From Deltaproteobacteria bacterium UBA5205 (GTDB lineage Bacteria > Desulfobacterota > Syntrophorhabdia > Syntrophorhabdales > Syntrophorhabdaceae), in contig DHVP01000048.1 in NCBI GenBank assembly GCA_002412715.1, positions 102,415 to 166,414 on the forward strand: a DNA stretch of 64,000 nt, in the 5' to 3' direction. Positions within the stretch are counted from its first letter, which is position 1. The number at the start of each line of letters is the position of its first letter. Below, piece by piece: positions 52,109 to 60,839 of this stretch. The notes beneath the pieces were generated by a model. The model had not been told where the DNA came from. It worked only from the letters and a program-made list of their open reading frames with translations, and did not search any database. The position numbers were made by a program, and so were the translations under genes.

Positions 52109-53350
52109 TTGAAAAGAAGGGTTGTCATCACCGGTGTTGGTCTTGTGACTCCCCTCGGCGTAGGGACGGACAATGTCTGGAAACGGATTCTCAACGGGGA
52201 ATCGGGGATCACACCGCTAACGAGATTCGATAATACGCACCATGATACTAAAATAGCCGGCGAGGTTAAAGACTTCAAGGCCGAGGAGTACGTCTCGGTC
52301 AAGGAGATGAAGCGGATGGATCTTTTCATCCAGTATGCCCTCGCCGCGACGAAAATAGCCATGGAAGATTCCGGCCTCGACATTTCGAAAGAGGATGCCG
52401 AACGGGCCGGGGTGGTGGTCGGTACGGGCCTTGGCGGCCTGCCGACCCTTGAAAAATATCACAGCATTTACCTGGAAAGAGGACCGGGGCGTATCTCGCC
52501 CTTCTTCATTCCCATGCTCATTGCAAACGAGGCACCCGGCCATATCGCCATCCAGTATGGCATAAAAGGGCCCAATCTCTGTATCGTGACGGCCTGCGCC
52601 ACGGGTGCTCATTCGATCGGCGACGCCGCGAGGATCATCCAGTACGGCGATGCCGATATGATGGTGGCGGGCGGATGTGAGGCCAACCTGACCCCGTTGA
52701 CAGTGGGCGGTTTCAATGCGATGAAGGCCCTTTCAACCCGGAACAGCGAGCCCGAGAAGGCCTCACGGCCGTTCGACAAGGACCGCGACGGTTTCGTGGT
52801 GGCCGAAGGCGCCGGTATCGTAATCCTTGAAGAACTGGAACACGCCCGCAAAAGGGGTGCGAAGATCTACGCGGAACTCATAGGATACGGATATAACGGG
52901 GACGCATATCACATAACGGCCCCCTGCCCTGACGGGGACGGATTCATCCGCTGCATCAACATGGCGCTGCGCGATGCCCGGCTTGGCCCTGAGGCGGTGG
53001 ACTATATCAACGCCCATGGGACCTCCACGGACCTCAACGACCAGACGGAAACGCTGGCTATCAAAAAGGTCTTCGGAGAACGCGCTTACAAGATTCCCGT
53101 CAGTTCGACCAAGTCCATGACGGGTCACCTTCTCGGTGCCGCGGGCGCCATCGAAGCCATCTTCAGCGCGCTGGCCATCAGGGACCGGGTTTGCCCGCCG
53201 ACGATCAATTATGAGACGCCCGACCCCGAGTGCGACCTGGACTACGTTCCGAACCAGGCGCGAAACCATGACATAAACGTGGCCATCTCCGACTCCTTTG
53301 GCTTCGGGGGTACGAACTGCGTTCTGGTCCTGAGGAGGTTTGAAGGGTGA
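52109..53350 (+). CDS. fabF: 3-oxoacyl-ACP synthase II
   Basis: The elongating condensing enzyme. The 413 residues hold the Cys-His-His triad: Cys163 in TACATGAHS, His in INAHGTSTDLND, and His in TGHLLGAAG. The start is TTG 52109, a few bases after GAGGTG. With fabH absent next door, this is the only condensing enzyme in the operon. Its stop overlaps rpiB by 4 nt. Confidence 0.95.
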   Translation: MKRRVVITGVGLVTPLGVGTDNVWKRILNGESGITPLTRFDNTHHDTKIAGEVKDFKAEEYVSVKEMKRMDLFIQYALAATKIAMEDSGLDISKEDAERAGVVVGTGLGGLPTLEKYHSIYLERGPGRISPFFIPMLIANEAPGHIAIQYGIKGPNLCIVTACATGAHSIGDAARIIQYGDADMMVAGGCEANLTPLTVGGFNAMKALSTRNSEPEKASRPFDKDRDGFVVAEGAGIVILEELEHARKRGAKIYAELIGYGYNGDAYHITAPCPDGDGFIRCINMALRDARLGPEAVDYINAHGTSTDLNDQTETLAIKKVFGERAYKIPVSSTKSMTGHLLGAAGAIEAIFSALAIRDRVCPPTINYETPDPECDLDYVPNQARNHDINVAISDSFGFGGTNCVLVLRRFEG

Positions 53351-53796
53351 AGATAGCCATTGGCTCGGACCACGCCGGCCTCGAGCTTAAAGAAAACATA
53401 AAGGCCCTGCTCGCGGCCGCGGATTACGAGGTGACGGATCTGGGGACACACTCCCCGGCTTCCGTCGACTATCCCGATCTCGGTTTTGAGGTCGCGAAGC
53501 TGGTCGCCGCGGGAGGCGCAGACCGGGGTATACTGGTCTGCGGAACAGGGATTGGCATGAGTGTTGCGGCCAACAAAGTTAAAGGCATCCGTGCCGCGCT
53601 GGTCTTTGACCTGTACACGGCCATACAAAGCAGAAAGCACCTTGATGCCAATGTGCTCGTCCTCGGAGGTAGAGTCACCGGAAAGGGACTCGCCGAGGAA
53701 ATTGTAAAGGCCTGGCTCTCCACGGATTTCGAAGGGGGCAGGCACCTTGGCAGGATCAAGAAGATAGAGGCTTTTGAAAAAAACACGGACAGGTAA
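53347..53796 (+). CDS. rpiB: Ribose-5-phosphate isomerase B
   Basis: RpiB interconverts ribose-5-phosphate and ribulose-5-phosphate, the latter being a substrate of the rib pathway downstream. The 149 residues start with IAIGSDHAGLELKE and contain the catalytic-site CGTGIGMSVAANK motif. The start is GTG 53347. Confidence 0.95.
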   Translation: MKIAIGSDHAGLELKENIKALLAAADYEVTDLGTHSPASVDYPDLGFEVAKLVAAGGADRGILVCGTGIGMSVAANKVKGIRAALVFDLYTAIQSRKHLDANVLVLGGRVTGKGLAEEIVKAWLSTDFEGGRHLGRIKKIEAFEKNTDR

Positions 53797-53799
53797 AAT

Positions 53800-55047
53800 A
53801 TGAAACTTGACGGAAAAGACACCAGGGTGTTCGAGCTCATACGGCGCGAACTGGATCGCGAGGAATACAGCCTTATACTCATTGCTTCCGAAAACTATGT
53901 TGACGAAGATGTCCTTGCCGTTCAGGGTTGTGTCCTCACGAACAAATATGCCGAAGGGTATCCGTCCAAACGATATTACAGTGGCTGCCGATATCTCGAT
54001 GAGATAGAGAGCATCGCCATCGAGCGCGCAAAAACACTTTTCGGGGCCGCGCACGCGAACGTCCAGCCCCATTCGGGCTCATCGGCGAATATGGCCGTCT
54101 TTTACGCTGTCCTTCAGCACGGCGATACGGTCCTTGGAATGGACATCGCCCACGGGGGTCATCTGACCCACGGGGCGAAACCCAGCTTTTCCGGTAAATG
54201 GTACCGCGCGGTATCCTACGCAGTATCCGCCAAAGACGAGATGCTCGACTATGACGAGATCCGGACCATAGCACTCAGAGAGAAACCAAAACTCATCATA
54301 GCAGGCGCCAGCGCCTATTCGAAAACCATAGATTTTGAAAAGTTCAGGCAGATCGCCGACGAGGTGGGGGCCTATTTCATGGCCGATATAGCCCACATTG
54401 CCGGCCTAGTCGCGGCAGGTCTCCATCCAAGCCCGATCGGGCACGCCCATTTTACAACGACGACAACGCACAAGACCCTGAGGGGTCCGAGAGGCGGCCT
54501 GATTATGTGCGACGCGGACCTGGCGAAAAAGATCGACTCCGCCGTCTTCCCCGGCATCCAGGGCGGACCGCTGATGCACGTCATCGCCGCAAAGGCCGTG
54601 GCCCTCCGGCAGGCAATGACCGAGGAGTTCAAGGAGTACCAGCGCCAGATCATCCTAAATGCGGACCACATGGCGAAATGCATGGCCGATCTCGGCTTCC
54701 GCATCGTATCGGGAGGCACCGACAACCACCTCTTCCTCGTCGACCTCACGCCAAAAAATGTGACGGGAAATGAGGCCCAGATAGCCCTTGAGGCGAGCGG
54801 CATCATGGTCAACAAGAACCTCATCCCCTTCGATACCAGAAGCCCCAACATTGCGAGCGGCATCAGGATAGGGACCCCGGCCGTTACCACCCGCGGCATG
54901 AAGGAAAAGGAGATGGAGGTCATCTGCGAGATGATCGATGCCGTCCTGAAACGGCCTACCGACGCACCATTCATGGAACGCACGCGCGCGAAGGTGCGGG
55001 AATTCTGCAAGGGCTTTCCCTTCTACTCACGTATATATGACATATGA
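53800..55047 (+). CDS. glyA: Serine hydroxymethyltransferase
   Basis: A PLP enzyme converting serine and THF to glycine and methylene-THF, the main one-carbon source (for TrmFO and PurN, among others). It has 415 residues; EYSLILIASENY, QPHSGSSANMAVF and the PLP lysine in TTTTHKTLRGPRGG are present. It lies 3 nt after rpiB and overlaps the deaminase gene by 4 nt. Confidence 0.96.
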   Translation: MKLDGKDTRVFELIRRELDREEYSLILIASENYVDEDVLAVQGCVLTNKYAEGYPSKRYYSGCRYLDEIESIAIERAKTLFGAAHANVQPHSGSSANMAVFYAVLQHGDTVLGMDIAHGGHLTHGAKPSFSGKWYRAVSYAVSAKDEMLDYDEIRTIALREKPKLIIAGASAYSKTIDFEKFRQIADEVGAYFMADIAHIAGLVAAGLHPSPIGHAHFTTTTTHKTLRGPRGGLIMCDADLAKKIDSAVFPGIQGGPLMHVIAAKAVALRQAMTEEFKEYQRQIILNADHMAKCMADLGFRIVSGGTDNHLFLVDLTPKNVTGNEAQIALEASGIMVNKNLIPFDTRSPNIASGIRIGTPAVTTRGMKEKEMEVICEMIDAVLKRPTDAPFMERTRAKVREFCKGFPFYSRIYDI

Positions 55048-55556
55048 ACCACGATCGTCCTGACTGGGATTCCTATTTCATGGAGATAGCACGGATCGTC
55101 TCCATGAGATCGACCTGCCTGCGCCGCAACGTGGGGGCCGTCATTGTGAAGGATAAGAGAATTCTTGCCACCGGCTACAACGGAGCGCCTTCAGGGCTCA
55201 AACACTGCCTGGAGGTTTCCTGCCTGAGAGAGCGGATGAAGATCGCTCCCGGGGAGCGCCATGAACTGTGCCGGGGCCTCCACGCCGAACAGAATGCCAT
55301 CATTCAGGCGGCATACCATGGCGTGTCCATCAACGGGGCGCATCTTTATTGCACCCACCTGCCCTGCTCGATCTGCATCAAGATGTTGATAAATGCGGGC
55401 ATCGACAAGGTCTATTACGAGGATGGATATCCCGACGAGCTTTCCTTGAGCCTCATCGGGGAATCGAATATCCTGTTGAGCAAAATAGAGCGGGGAGGGG
55501 GAAAGAAACCCTCAACCCGAAAACATTCCCCGGCGCCTGACGGCCGGACAAAATGA
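55044..55556 (+). CDS. dCMP/cytidine deaminase family protein (ComEB-like)
   Basis: A zinc deaminase, most likely converting dCMP to dUMP for thymidylate synthesis. The 170 residues have the first zinc motif HAEQNAI and second motif PCSICIK, as in dCMP deaminases. The C-terminal 20 residues are basic and low in complexity. It fits between glyA and nrdR as a nucleotide gene. Confidence 0.9.
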   Translation: MNHDRPDWDSYFMEIARIVSMRSTCLRRNVGAVIVKDKRILATGYNGAPSGLKHCLEVSCLRERMKIAPGERHELCRGLHAEQNAIIQAAYHGVSINGAHLYCTHLPCSICIKMLINAGIDKVYYEDGYPDELSLSLIGESNILLSKIERGGGKKPSTRKHSPAPDGRTK

Positions 55557-55599
55557 AAGGCGTCGTCAGGCACCAGGTGAGGGTGGTCGGGGTGACCCT

Positions 55600-56064
55600 A
55601 TGAAGTGTCCCTTCTGCAATTACATGGAAAGCAAAGTCCTTGATTCGAGGCTGAGCAAGGAAATGGACACGATCCGCCGCAGGCGCGAGTGCCTGAAATG
55701 CGCCAAGCGTTTCACCACGGCGGAGAGACTCGAGGAGGGACTGCCACTCGTCGTCAAGAAAGACGGGAGGCGGGAGATCTTCGACAGGGCGAAGATACTC
55801 GGCGGATTGAAAAAGGCCTGCGAAAAGAGGCCTATCAGCGTCACCAATCTTGAGAAGATCGTGTCGAGGATCGAGTACAATCTTCTGGAAAAAGGGGAAC
55901 GGGAGATGAAAGCGACCGAGATCGGCGAGATGGTCATGGATGAATTAAAAAGTCTCGACGAAGTCGCCTATGTCCGCTTTGCTTCCGTTTACAGGCAGTT
56001 CCGTGATATAAATGAGTTCATGAGCGAGCTCACCGAGCTCCTTCTGAAAAAAAACGAAGCGTGA
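55600..56064 (+). CDS. nrdR: Transcriptional repressor NrdR
   Basis: NrdR represses ribonucleotide reductase genes according to (d)ATP level. The 154 residues have an N-terminal zinc ribbon (CPFC and CLKC pairs), RRRREC, and an ATP-cone domain from about residue 46 (PLVVKKDGRREIFDR). No nrd gene is adjacent; the position before ribD is typical for this group. Confidence 0.95.
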   Translation: MKCPFCNYMESKVLDSRLSKEMDTIRRRRECLKCAKRFTTAERLEEGLPLVVKKDGRREIFDRAKILGGLKKACEKRPISVTNLEKIVSRIEYNLLEKGEREMKATEIGEMVMDELKSLDEVAYVRFASVYRQFRDINEFMSELTELLLKKNEA

Positions 56065-56071
56065 TCGACCG

Positions 56072-57175
56072 GTGAATGACGAACAGTACATGCGTATGGC
56101 GCTTTCCCTTGCCAGAAAAGGGCTGGGTACGGTGTCGCCGAATCCCATGGTGGGAGCGGTTCTTGTCAAAGACTCCACAGTGGTCGGCAAGGGCTATCAT
56201 AAAAAGGCCGGTTCTCCTCACGCCGAGGTGGCCGCGATCGACGATGCCGGTGCGAATGCGGCCGGAGCCACCCTGTACATCAATCTGGAACCCTGCGTCC
56301 ATTACGGCAGAACACCACCCTGCGCCGATCAGGTCATCGCCGCCGGGATCAAGAGAGTGGTTGTGTCGATGCTCGATCCCAACCCGCTGGTCAACGGCAA
56401 GGGAGTGGAGAAACTGCGCAAGGCCGGCATCGACGTCAAGGTGGGGATATTCGAGGACGAGGCCCGCCGGCTCAACGAGGCATTCATAGGTTCTATGGAA
56501 AAGAAAAGGCCCTTCGTCACCATGAAGGCGGCAGTGAGTCTCGATGGGAAGATTGCGACAAAGACCTGCGATTCGCGGTGGATCTCCAACGAGGAATCAC
56601 GGCGGCAGGCAAACCTGCTCCGCTGCATCAATGACGGCATCCTGGTAGGCATCAATACCGTCATCTCCGACAACCCCCTCCTCGTGCCAAGACTCAAGAA
56701 CCCCAAAAAGATCCCCATCAGGATCATCCTCGATTCCAAACTTCGGATCCCGCTCGCCTGCGACGTGGTCAAGACCTCCGAAAAATACAGGACATGGGTC
56801 TTTACCAACGAAGATTCCCGCACCGACAAAGAGACAAGACTGCGGGCCCTGGGGGTCGAGGTCATCAGGGTACCGAAGGATGACAGCGGCAGGGCGTCCG
56901 TCAGGCATATCTGCGAAGAATTGTACCGGCGCGAGATCACGAGCATCCTTGTCGAGGGAGGCGGAGAGGTCAACAGCACCTTGCTCAGGGAAGGGCTTGT
57001 GGATAAGGTCGTGCTTTTCTACGGCACTATTCTCATAGGCGGTAAGGGAGCATTGAACCTGGTAGGTGGAAAGGGCATCGATTTTCTCAAAGACGCCTAT
57101 CGGATCGACGTTGCGACATTGAAGAAACTAAAGGACAACATTTATATAGAGGGTTATGTTCACCGGAATCATTGA
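56072..57175 (+). CDS. ribD: Bifunctional riboflavin biosynthesis protein RibD
   Basis: It deaminates and then reduces the pyrimidine intermediate derived from GTP. The deaminase domain (about 1-145) has HAEVAAI and PCVHYGRTPPC zinc motifs; the reductase domain (about 146-367) has MKAAVSLDGKIA and VEGGGEVNSTLL. The start is GTG 56072. The stop overlaps ribE by 20 nt. Confidence 0.96.
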   Translation: MNDEQYMRMALSLARKGLGTVSPNPMVGAVLVKDSTVVGKGYHKKAGSPHAEVAAIDDAGANAAGATLYINLEPCVHYGRTPPCADQVIAAGIKRVVVSMLDPNPLVNGKGVEKLRKAGIDVKVGIFEDEARRLNEAFIGSMEKKRPFVTMKAAVSLDGKIATKTCDSRWISNEESRRQANLLRCINDGILVGINTVISDNPLLVPRLKNPKKIPIRIILDSKLRIPLACDVVKTSEKYRTWVFTNEDSRTDKETRLRALGVEVIRVPKDDSGRASVRHICEELYRREITSILVEGGGEVNSTLLREGLVDKVVLFYGTILIGGKGALNLVGGKGIDFLKDAYRIDVATLKKLKDNIYIEGYVHRNH

Positions 57176-57803
57176 AGACATAGGCACGATCGCGGCGATA
57201 GAAAAGAAAAGCGGCAGTTGGGTTTTTGTCATCAAGACATCCTTTGAGCCCGGCACCGTGAGGGAAGGCGACAGCGTAGCTGTTGACGGCGTATGCCTGA
57301 CCGCCACGGCAATCGGCGCGCAGACATTCAGCGTCGATGCATCCCTGGAAACCCTTCGCCTGACGACACTGACGGAAAAGAGAACGGGCCAGGGGGTCAA
57401 CCTCGAGAGGGCCATGACCGTTGACGGCCGCTTCGGGGGACACATCGTGACAGGCCATGTCGATGGCACGGGCACGATTTCCGACATACGCAATGAAGGC
57501 GATTCCATCCGGATAACGATAGAAATCTCCCCGGAAATAGCACGCTCCGTGGTGAAGAAAGGCTCCGTTGCGATCGATGGAATAAGCTTGACAGTCAATG
57601 AGCAAAGTGATAATAAATTCACGATCAATATTATTCCGTACACCGCTTCCCGGACTACCATTCTCGAAAAGAACCAGCGGGATAAAATGAATATTGAGAC
57701 GGATATCATCGGAAAATACGTTGAAAGTTTCCTGGCGAAGCGGGAAGGCAAGGGTATCGACCTTAACTTTCTTTCCCGTCACGGATTCATAAAAGGAGAG
57801 TAG
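57156..57803 (+). CDS. ribE: Riboflavin synthase, alpha subunit
   Basis: It dismutates two lumazine molecules to riboflavin. The 215 residues are two lumazine-binding repeats: FTGIIEDIGTI to about 95, and HIVTGHVDGTGTI to about 195. GDSVAVDGVCLT and GSVAIDGISLTVN are the paired binding motifs. It lies between ribD and ribBA. Confidence 0.95.
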   Translation: MFTGIIEDIGTIAAIEKKSGSWVFVIKTSFEPGTVREGDSVAVDGVCLTATAIGAQTFSVDASLETLRLTTLTEKRTGQGVNLERAMTVDGRFGGHIVTGHVDGTGTISDIRNEGDSIRITIEISPEIARSVVKKGSVAIDGISLTVNEQSDNKFTINIIPYTASRTTILEKNQRDKMNIETDIIGKYVESFLAKREGKGIDLNFLSRHGFIKGE

Positions 57804-57806
57804 CAC

Positions 57807-59012
57807 ATGGCAATTTCAAGCATCGAAGAGGTCCTTCAGGACATTCGTGAAGGCAGGATGGTCATCATCGTCGATGACGAAGACAGAGAGAACGAAGGCG
57901 ACGTGATGATCGCCGCCGAAAAGGTGACGCCCGAGGCGATCACCTTTATGGCGCGGTACGCCTGCGGCCTCATCTGCCTGTCCCTTACCGAAGAGAGAGT
58001 AAAACAGCTCGATCTTCCCCTCATGGTCCAGGACAACACCTCTCCGTACAATACGGCTTTCACCGTCTCGATAGAGGCAAAAGAAGGTATCACTACGGGC
58101 ATATCCGCGTATGACCGGGCACGCACCGTCCAGGTCGCCATCGATCCCAAAACGACGGTCGATGACATATCACGGCCGGGTCACATCTTTCCGCTCGCGG
58201 CACGAAGCGGCGGAGTGCTCGTTCGAGTCGGCCATACCGAGGCATCCGTCGACCTTGCCCGGCTGGCGGGACTCAATCCTGCGGGCGTAATCTGCGAAGT
58301 CATGAACGAAGACGGCACAATGGCGCGTCTGCCCGACCTCGAGGTCTTCGCCGAGAAACACGGCCTGAAGATCGTCACCATCGCGGACCTGATTAAGTAT
58401 AAGACGAAAAATGAGAGGCTCGTTCGCCGCGTTGCGGAGACGCGCATACCAACCCGGTTCGGCGGCGAGTTCACGCTCATAGCATACGAAAACGATATCG
58501 ACAAGAAGACGCACCTGGCCCTCGTGAAAGGAGATATAAACCCCGACGAAGCAGTGCTCGTCCGGGTCCATTCCGAGTGCTTCACCGGCGATGTCCTCGG
58601 CTCCATGCGCTGCGACTGTGGCGAACAACTCCAGAAGGCCCTGAAGATGATCGAGCATGAAAAGAAGGGTGTCTTTGTCTACATGCGCCAGGAAGGACGC
58701 GGGATCGGCCTTGCCAACAAGCTCAAGGCCTACAGCCTTCAGGACTGCGGTCACGATACCGTCGAGGCAAACATTGCACTGGGTTTCTCGCCCGATCTTC
58801 GGGACTACGGCATCGGTGCCCAGATACTCAGCGATATCGGCGTGCGCAAGATGCGTCTGCTCACGAATAATCCGAAGAAGATCAAGGGCCTTGAAGGATA
58901 CGGCCTGACAGTTGTCGAACGGGTGTCCATCGAAATGGTGCCGACAAAAGACAACATCGCCTATCTCACGACCAAGCAGAAAAAGCTCGGTCATATTTTA
59001 AATAACATATAA
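57807..59012 (+). CDS. ribBA: Bifunctional DHBP synthase / GTP cyclohydrolase II
   Basis: It supplies both branches of riboflavin synthesis. The RibB domain (about 1-200) has DDEDRENEGD and the later HTEASVDLARLAG; the RibA domain (about 205-400) has the zinc cysteines in HSECFTGDVLGSMRCDCG and RQEGRGIGL. At 401 residues both halves are complete. Ribulose-5-phosphate for it may come from rpiB. Confidence 0.96.
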   Translation: MAISSIEEVLQDIREGRMVIIVDDEDRENEGDVMIAAEKVTPEAITFMARYACGLICLSLTEERVKQLDLPLMVQDNTSPYNTAFTVSIEAKEGITTGISAYDRARTVQVAIDPKTTVDDISRPGHIFPLAARSGGVLVRVGHTEASVDLARLAGLNPAGVICEVMNEDGTMARLPDLEVFAEKHGLKIVTIADLIKYKTKNERLVRRVAETRIPTRFGGEFTLIAYENDIDKKTHLALVKGDINPDEAVLVRVHSECFTGDVLGSMRCDCGEQLQKALKMIEHEKKGVFVYMRQEGRGIGLANKLKAYSLQDCGHDTVEANIALGFSPDLRDYGIGAQILSDIGVRKMRLLTNNPKKIKGLEGYGLTVVERVSIEMVPTKDNIAYLTTKQKKLGHILNNI

Positions 59013-59021
59013 GGGGTGGAC

Positions 59022-59510
59022 ATGGTACGAGAGGGCAAGCTCAACGCGAAAGGTTTCAGGTTTGCAATCGTCGTAAGCAGGTTCAACAGTTTCATAACCG
59101 AACGGCTCGTGGAGGGTGCACTCGATGCCCTCAAACGGCATGGTGCGGACGAGAACAAGATCGATATCTACCGGGTCCCCGGCTCCTTCGAGATCCCGCT
59201 GGCAGCCAGGTTGCTCGCCAAAAAGAAGGAGATCGATGCCGTCGTATGCCTGGGCGCCGTGATCAAGGGAGCGACTCCCCATTTTCACTATGTCGCATCG
59301 GAAGTGACGAAGGGGATAGCCCAGTCTTCCCTCGAACTGGAGAAGCCCATATCCTTCGGAATCATCACCAGCGACAGTATCGAACAGGCCATTGAACGGG
59401 CGGGTACGAAGGCCGGTAACAAGGGTTATGATGCCGCCGTCTCGGCCATCGAGATGGTCAACCTCATCAAGGAAAACAACTTGTGCGCAGACGGAAAGCG
59501 AGAGAGCTAG
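59022..59510 (+). CDS. ribH: 6,7-dimethyl-8-ribityllumazine synthase
   Basis: The penultimate enzyme of riboflavin synthesis. The 162 residues include FAIVVSRFNSFITERLVEGA, VPGSFEIPLAARLLA, GAVIKGATPHFHYVASE with the catalytic His, and SFGIITSD. ATG 59022 follows AAGGGGTG; GTG 59016 is an alternative. The end overlaps nusB by 28 nt. Confidence 0.95.
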   Translation: MVREGKLNAKGFRFAIVVSRFNSFITERLVEGALDALKRHGADENKIDIYRVPGSFEIPLAARLLAKKKEIDAVVCLGAVIKGATPHFHYVASEVTKGIAQSSLELEKPISFGIITSDSIEQAIERAGTKAGNKGYDAAVSAIEMVNLIKENNLCADGKRES

Positions 59511-59905
59511 CCCTGAGAATGCTCTACCAGGTGGAAACCGCCGGGGACGATCCCGAACGGGCCCTCACCAGGTACTGCTCGCTATTTCCTTACCAGCAGG
59601 ATATCGTAGATTATGCGAAACACCTTCTCGTCGGGATCGGCGCTCACCAGGAACAGATAGACGAGTTCATCCGGAAGGCGTGCGAACACTGGAGGATAGA
59701 CCGAATCGCCTATGTGGACAAGAATGTCCTCAGGATCGGTGTCTTCGAGATGATATTTTCCGGCGACGTCCCTCCGAAGGTGGCCATCGATGAGGCCATC
59801 GAGATGGGGAAAAAATACGGCAGCGAAGACTCCCGGGAGTTCATAAACGGCGTTCTGGACAGAATCCTGAAAGACTTCTACGGGGAAGATCGACAAAACA
59901 AGTGA
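59483..59905 (+). CDS. nusB: Transcription antitermination protein NusB
   Basis: NusB works with NusE (S10) in rRNA antitermination. The 140 residues begin RRRKARELALRMLYQ and end with AIDEAIEMGKKYGSEDSREFINGVLDRI, both typical. The start is GTG 59483 inside ribH. The ribH-nusB pair is widely conserved. Confidence 0.94.
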   Translation: MRRRKARELALRMLYQVETAGDDPERALTRYCSLFPYQQDIVDYAKHLLVGIGAHQEQIDEFIRKACEHWRIDRIAYVDKNVLRIGVFEMIFSGDVPPKVAIDEAIEMGKKYGSEDSREFINGVLDRILKDFYGEDRQNK

Positions 59906-59917
59906 GGGTGGTTCCGG

Positions 59918-60001
59918 GTTTCACGTTTCAGGTTCCAGGGAAAAGCGCCCGAAGCTGACTATCTCCTTCTGTTTGAAACGTGAAACCCTGGACGTAAAAC
60001 G
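59918..60001. repeat. Inverted array of 7-nt units between nusB and yacP-like gene
   Basis: The left array (59918-59938) is GTTTCAC, GTTTCAG, GTTCCAG. The right array (59974-60001) is TGAAACG, TGAAACC, CTGGACG, TAAAACG. A 15-bp stretch of the arms (59916-59930 with 59974-59988) is a perfect inverted repeat. It would form a hairpin in the spacer. Confidence 0.7.
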
Positions 60002-60008
60002 GTTCACT

Positions 60009-60509
60009 ATGATTCACATCGTTATAGACGGATACAATTACATCAACCGGATCAACGCCTCCTCAGTGCAGAAGGGTGCATCGATGGACCTTCTCCGGAG
60101 AGAATTTCTGGAGAAGTGCGCCCGGTACAAAAAGGCCAGACCGGCCCGGGTAACAGTTGTGTTCGATGCCTACGACACTGTTTCGCCGGGCAGACACAGC
60201 GAAAACGTCAGAGGGATCGAGGTCATCTATTCGAGAGAAGGCGAAACGGCCGACGACGTCATCATCGGCTGGATACGCAAGAGACCGGCGGGCCTGATCG
60301 TAGTCAGTTCCGACCGCGCAATAATCGATGAGGCAAAGGCAAAAGGCATCGCCTTCCTGACGCCCGTAAAGCTTGCCGGGATGATGGCAACCTCGGCGTT
60401 CGAGGCCAAAGAAGACGATTACGAGGAAGACCGTCACCCAAAAAAAGGCAACCCCCGCAAACTCCCCAAGAAGCTCCGCAAAGTAGTAAAAGCGATAGAT
60501 AAGTTATGA
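60009..60509 (+). CDS. NYN-domain (YacP-like) putative RNA endonuclease
   Basis: A 166-residue protein with the NYN/PIN-like fold: HIVIDGYNYINR at the N terminus, VTVVFDAYDT, and ADDVIIGWIRK with conserved acidic residues. The family includes Rae1/YacP ribonucleases. The C-terminal 40 residues are highly charged and basic. ATG 60009 is chosen because the core fold starts there. Confidence 0.82.
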   Translation: MIHIVIDGYNYINRINASSVQKGASMDLLRREFLEKCARYKKARPARVTVVFDAYDTVSPGRHSENVRGIEVIYSREGETADDVIIGWIRKRPAGLIVVSSDRAIIDEAKAKGIAFLTPVKLAGMMATSAFEAKEDDYEEDRHPKKGNPRKLPKKLRKVVKAIDKL

Positions 60510-60514
60510 AGAAA

Positions 60515-60628
60515 GGTAATGGGTAATGGGTAATGGGTAATGGGTGATGGGAAAAACCGTTTAGACCCTTCCACCGCGAACTTTTTTGTATTTCCCATAA
60601 CCCATGACCTCGAACCCATGACCTCTTT
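60515..60628. repeat. Inverted array of 7-nt units upstream of the porin promoter
   Basis: The left array (60515-60549) is four GGTAATG units and one GGTGATG. The right array (60594-60628) is CCCATAA, CCCATGA, CCTCGAA, CCCATGA, CCTCTTT. This is the most regular example of the 7-nt repeats in the window. Confidence 0.75.
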
Positions 60629-60632
60629 TCTC

Positions 60633-60661
60633 TTGACAAACATTTTCTGTGCTGGTAAAAA
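60633..60661 (+). promoter_or_regulatory. Promoter of the porin gene with a long leader
   Basis: A perfect TTGACA (60633-60638), a 17-nt spacer and TAAAAA (60656-60661). The leader would be about 170 nt. It carries an AAAGGAGGT sequence (near 60677) with no start codon after it, and a hairpin GGTGTC/GACACC (60734-60751). No ORF is visible in the 60510-60839 spacer. Confidence 0.55.
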
Positions 60662-60839
60662 TTAAAAAATATTAATGAAAGGAGGTCCCAACCGAACGAT
60701 TTCTGTATTAACGCCGCGCCAGTGAATTCAACGGGTGTCTTTCAGGACACCTTCAAAGAGTAAATTCAAAGAGCAGTTCAAAAAAAGCACTATCCGACAG
60801 TAATTTCGAAAACAATTAAAAATCCCAAAGGGGGAAACT

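Noticed and set aside
55600..59905. FMN riboswitch for the rib genes
   Set aside because: The rib genes are in mid-operon with overlaps or spacers of 0-10 nt; there is no room for an RFN element.
60515..60628. Tandem repeats as a CRISPR array
   Set aside because: Units are 7 nt, contiguous and degenerate; there are no spacers, no 25-40 nt repeats and no cas genes.
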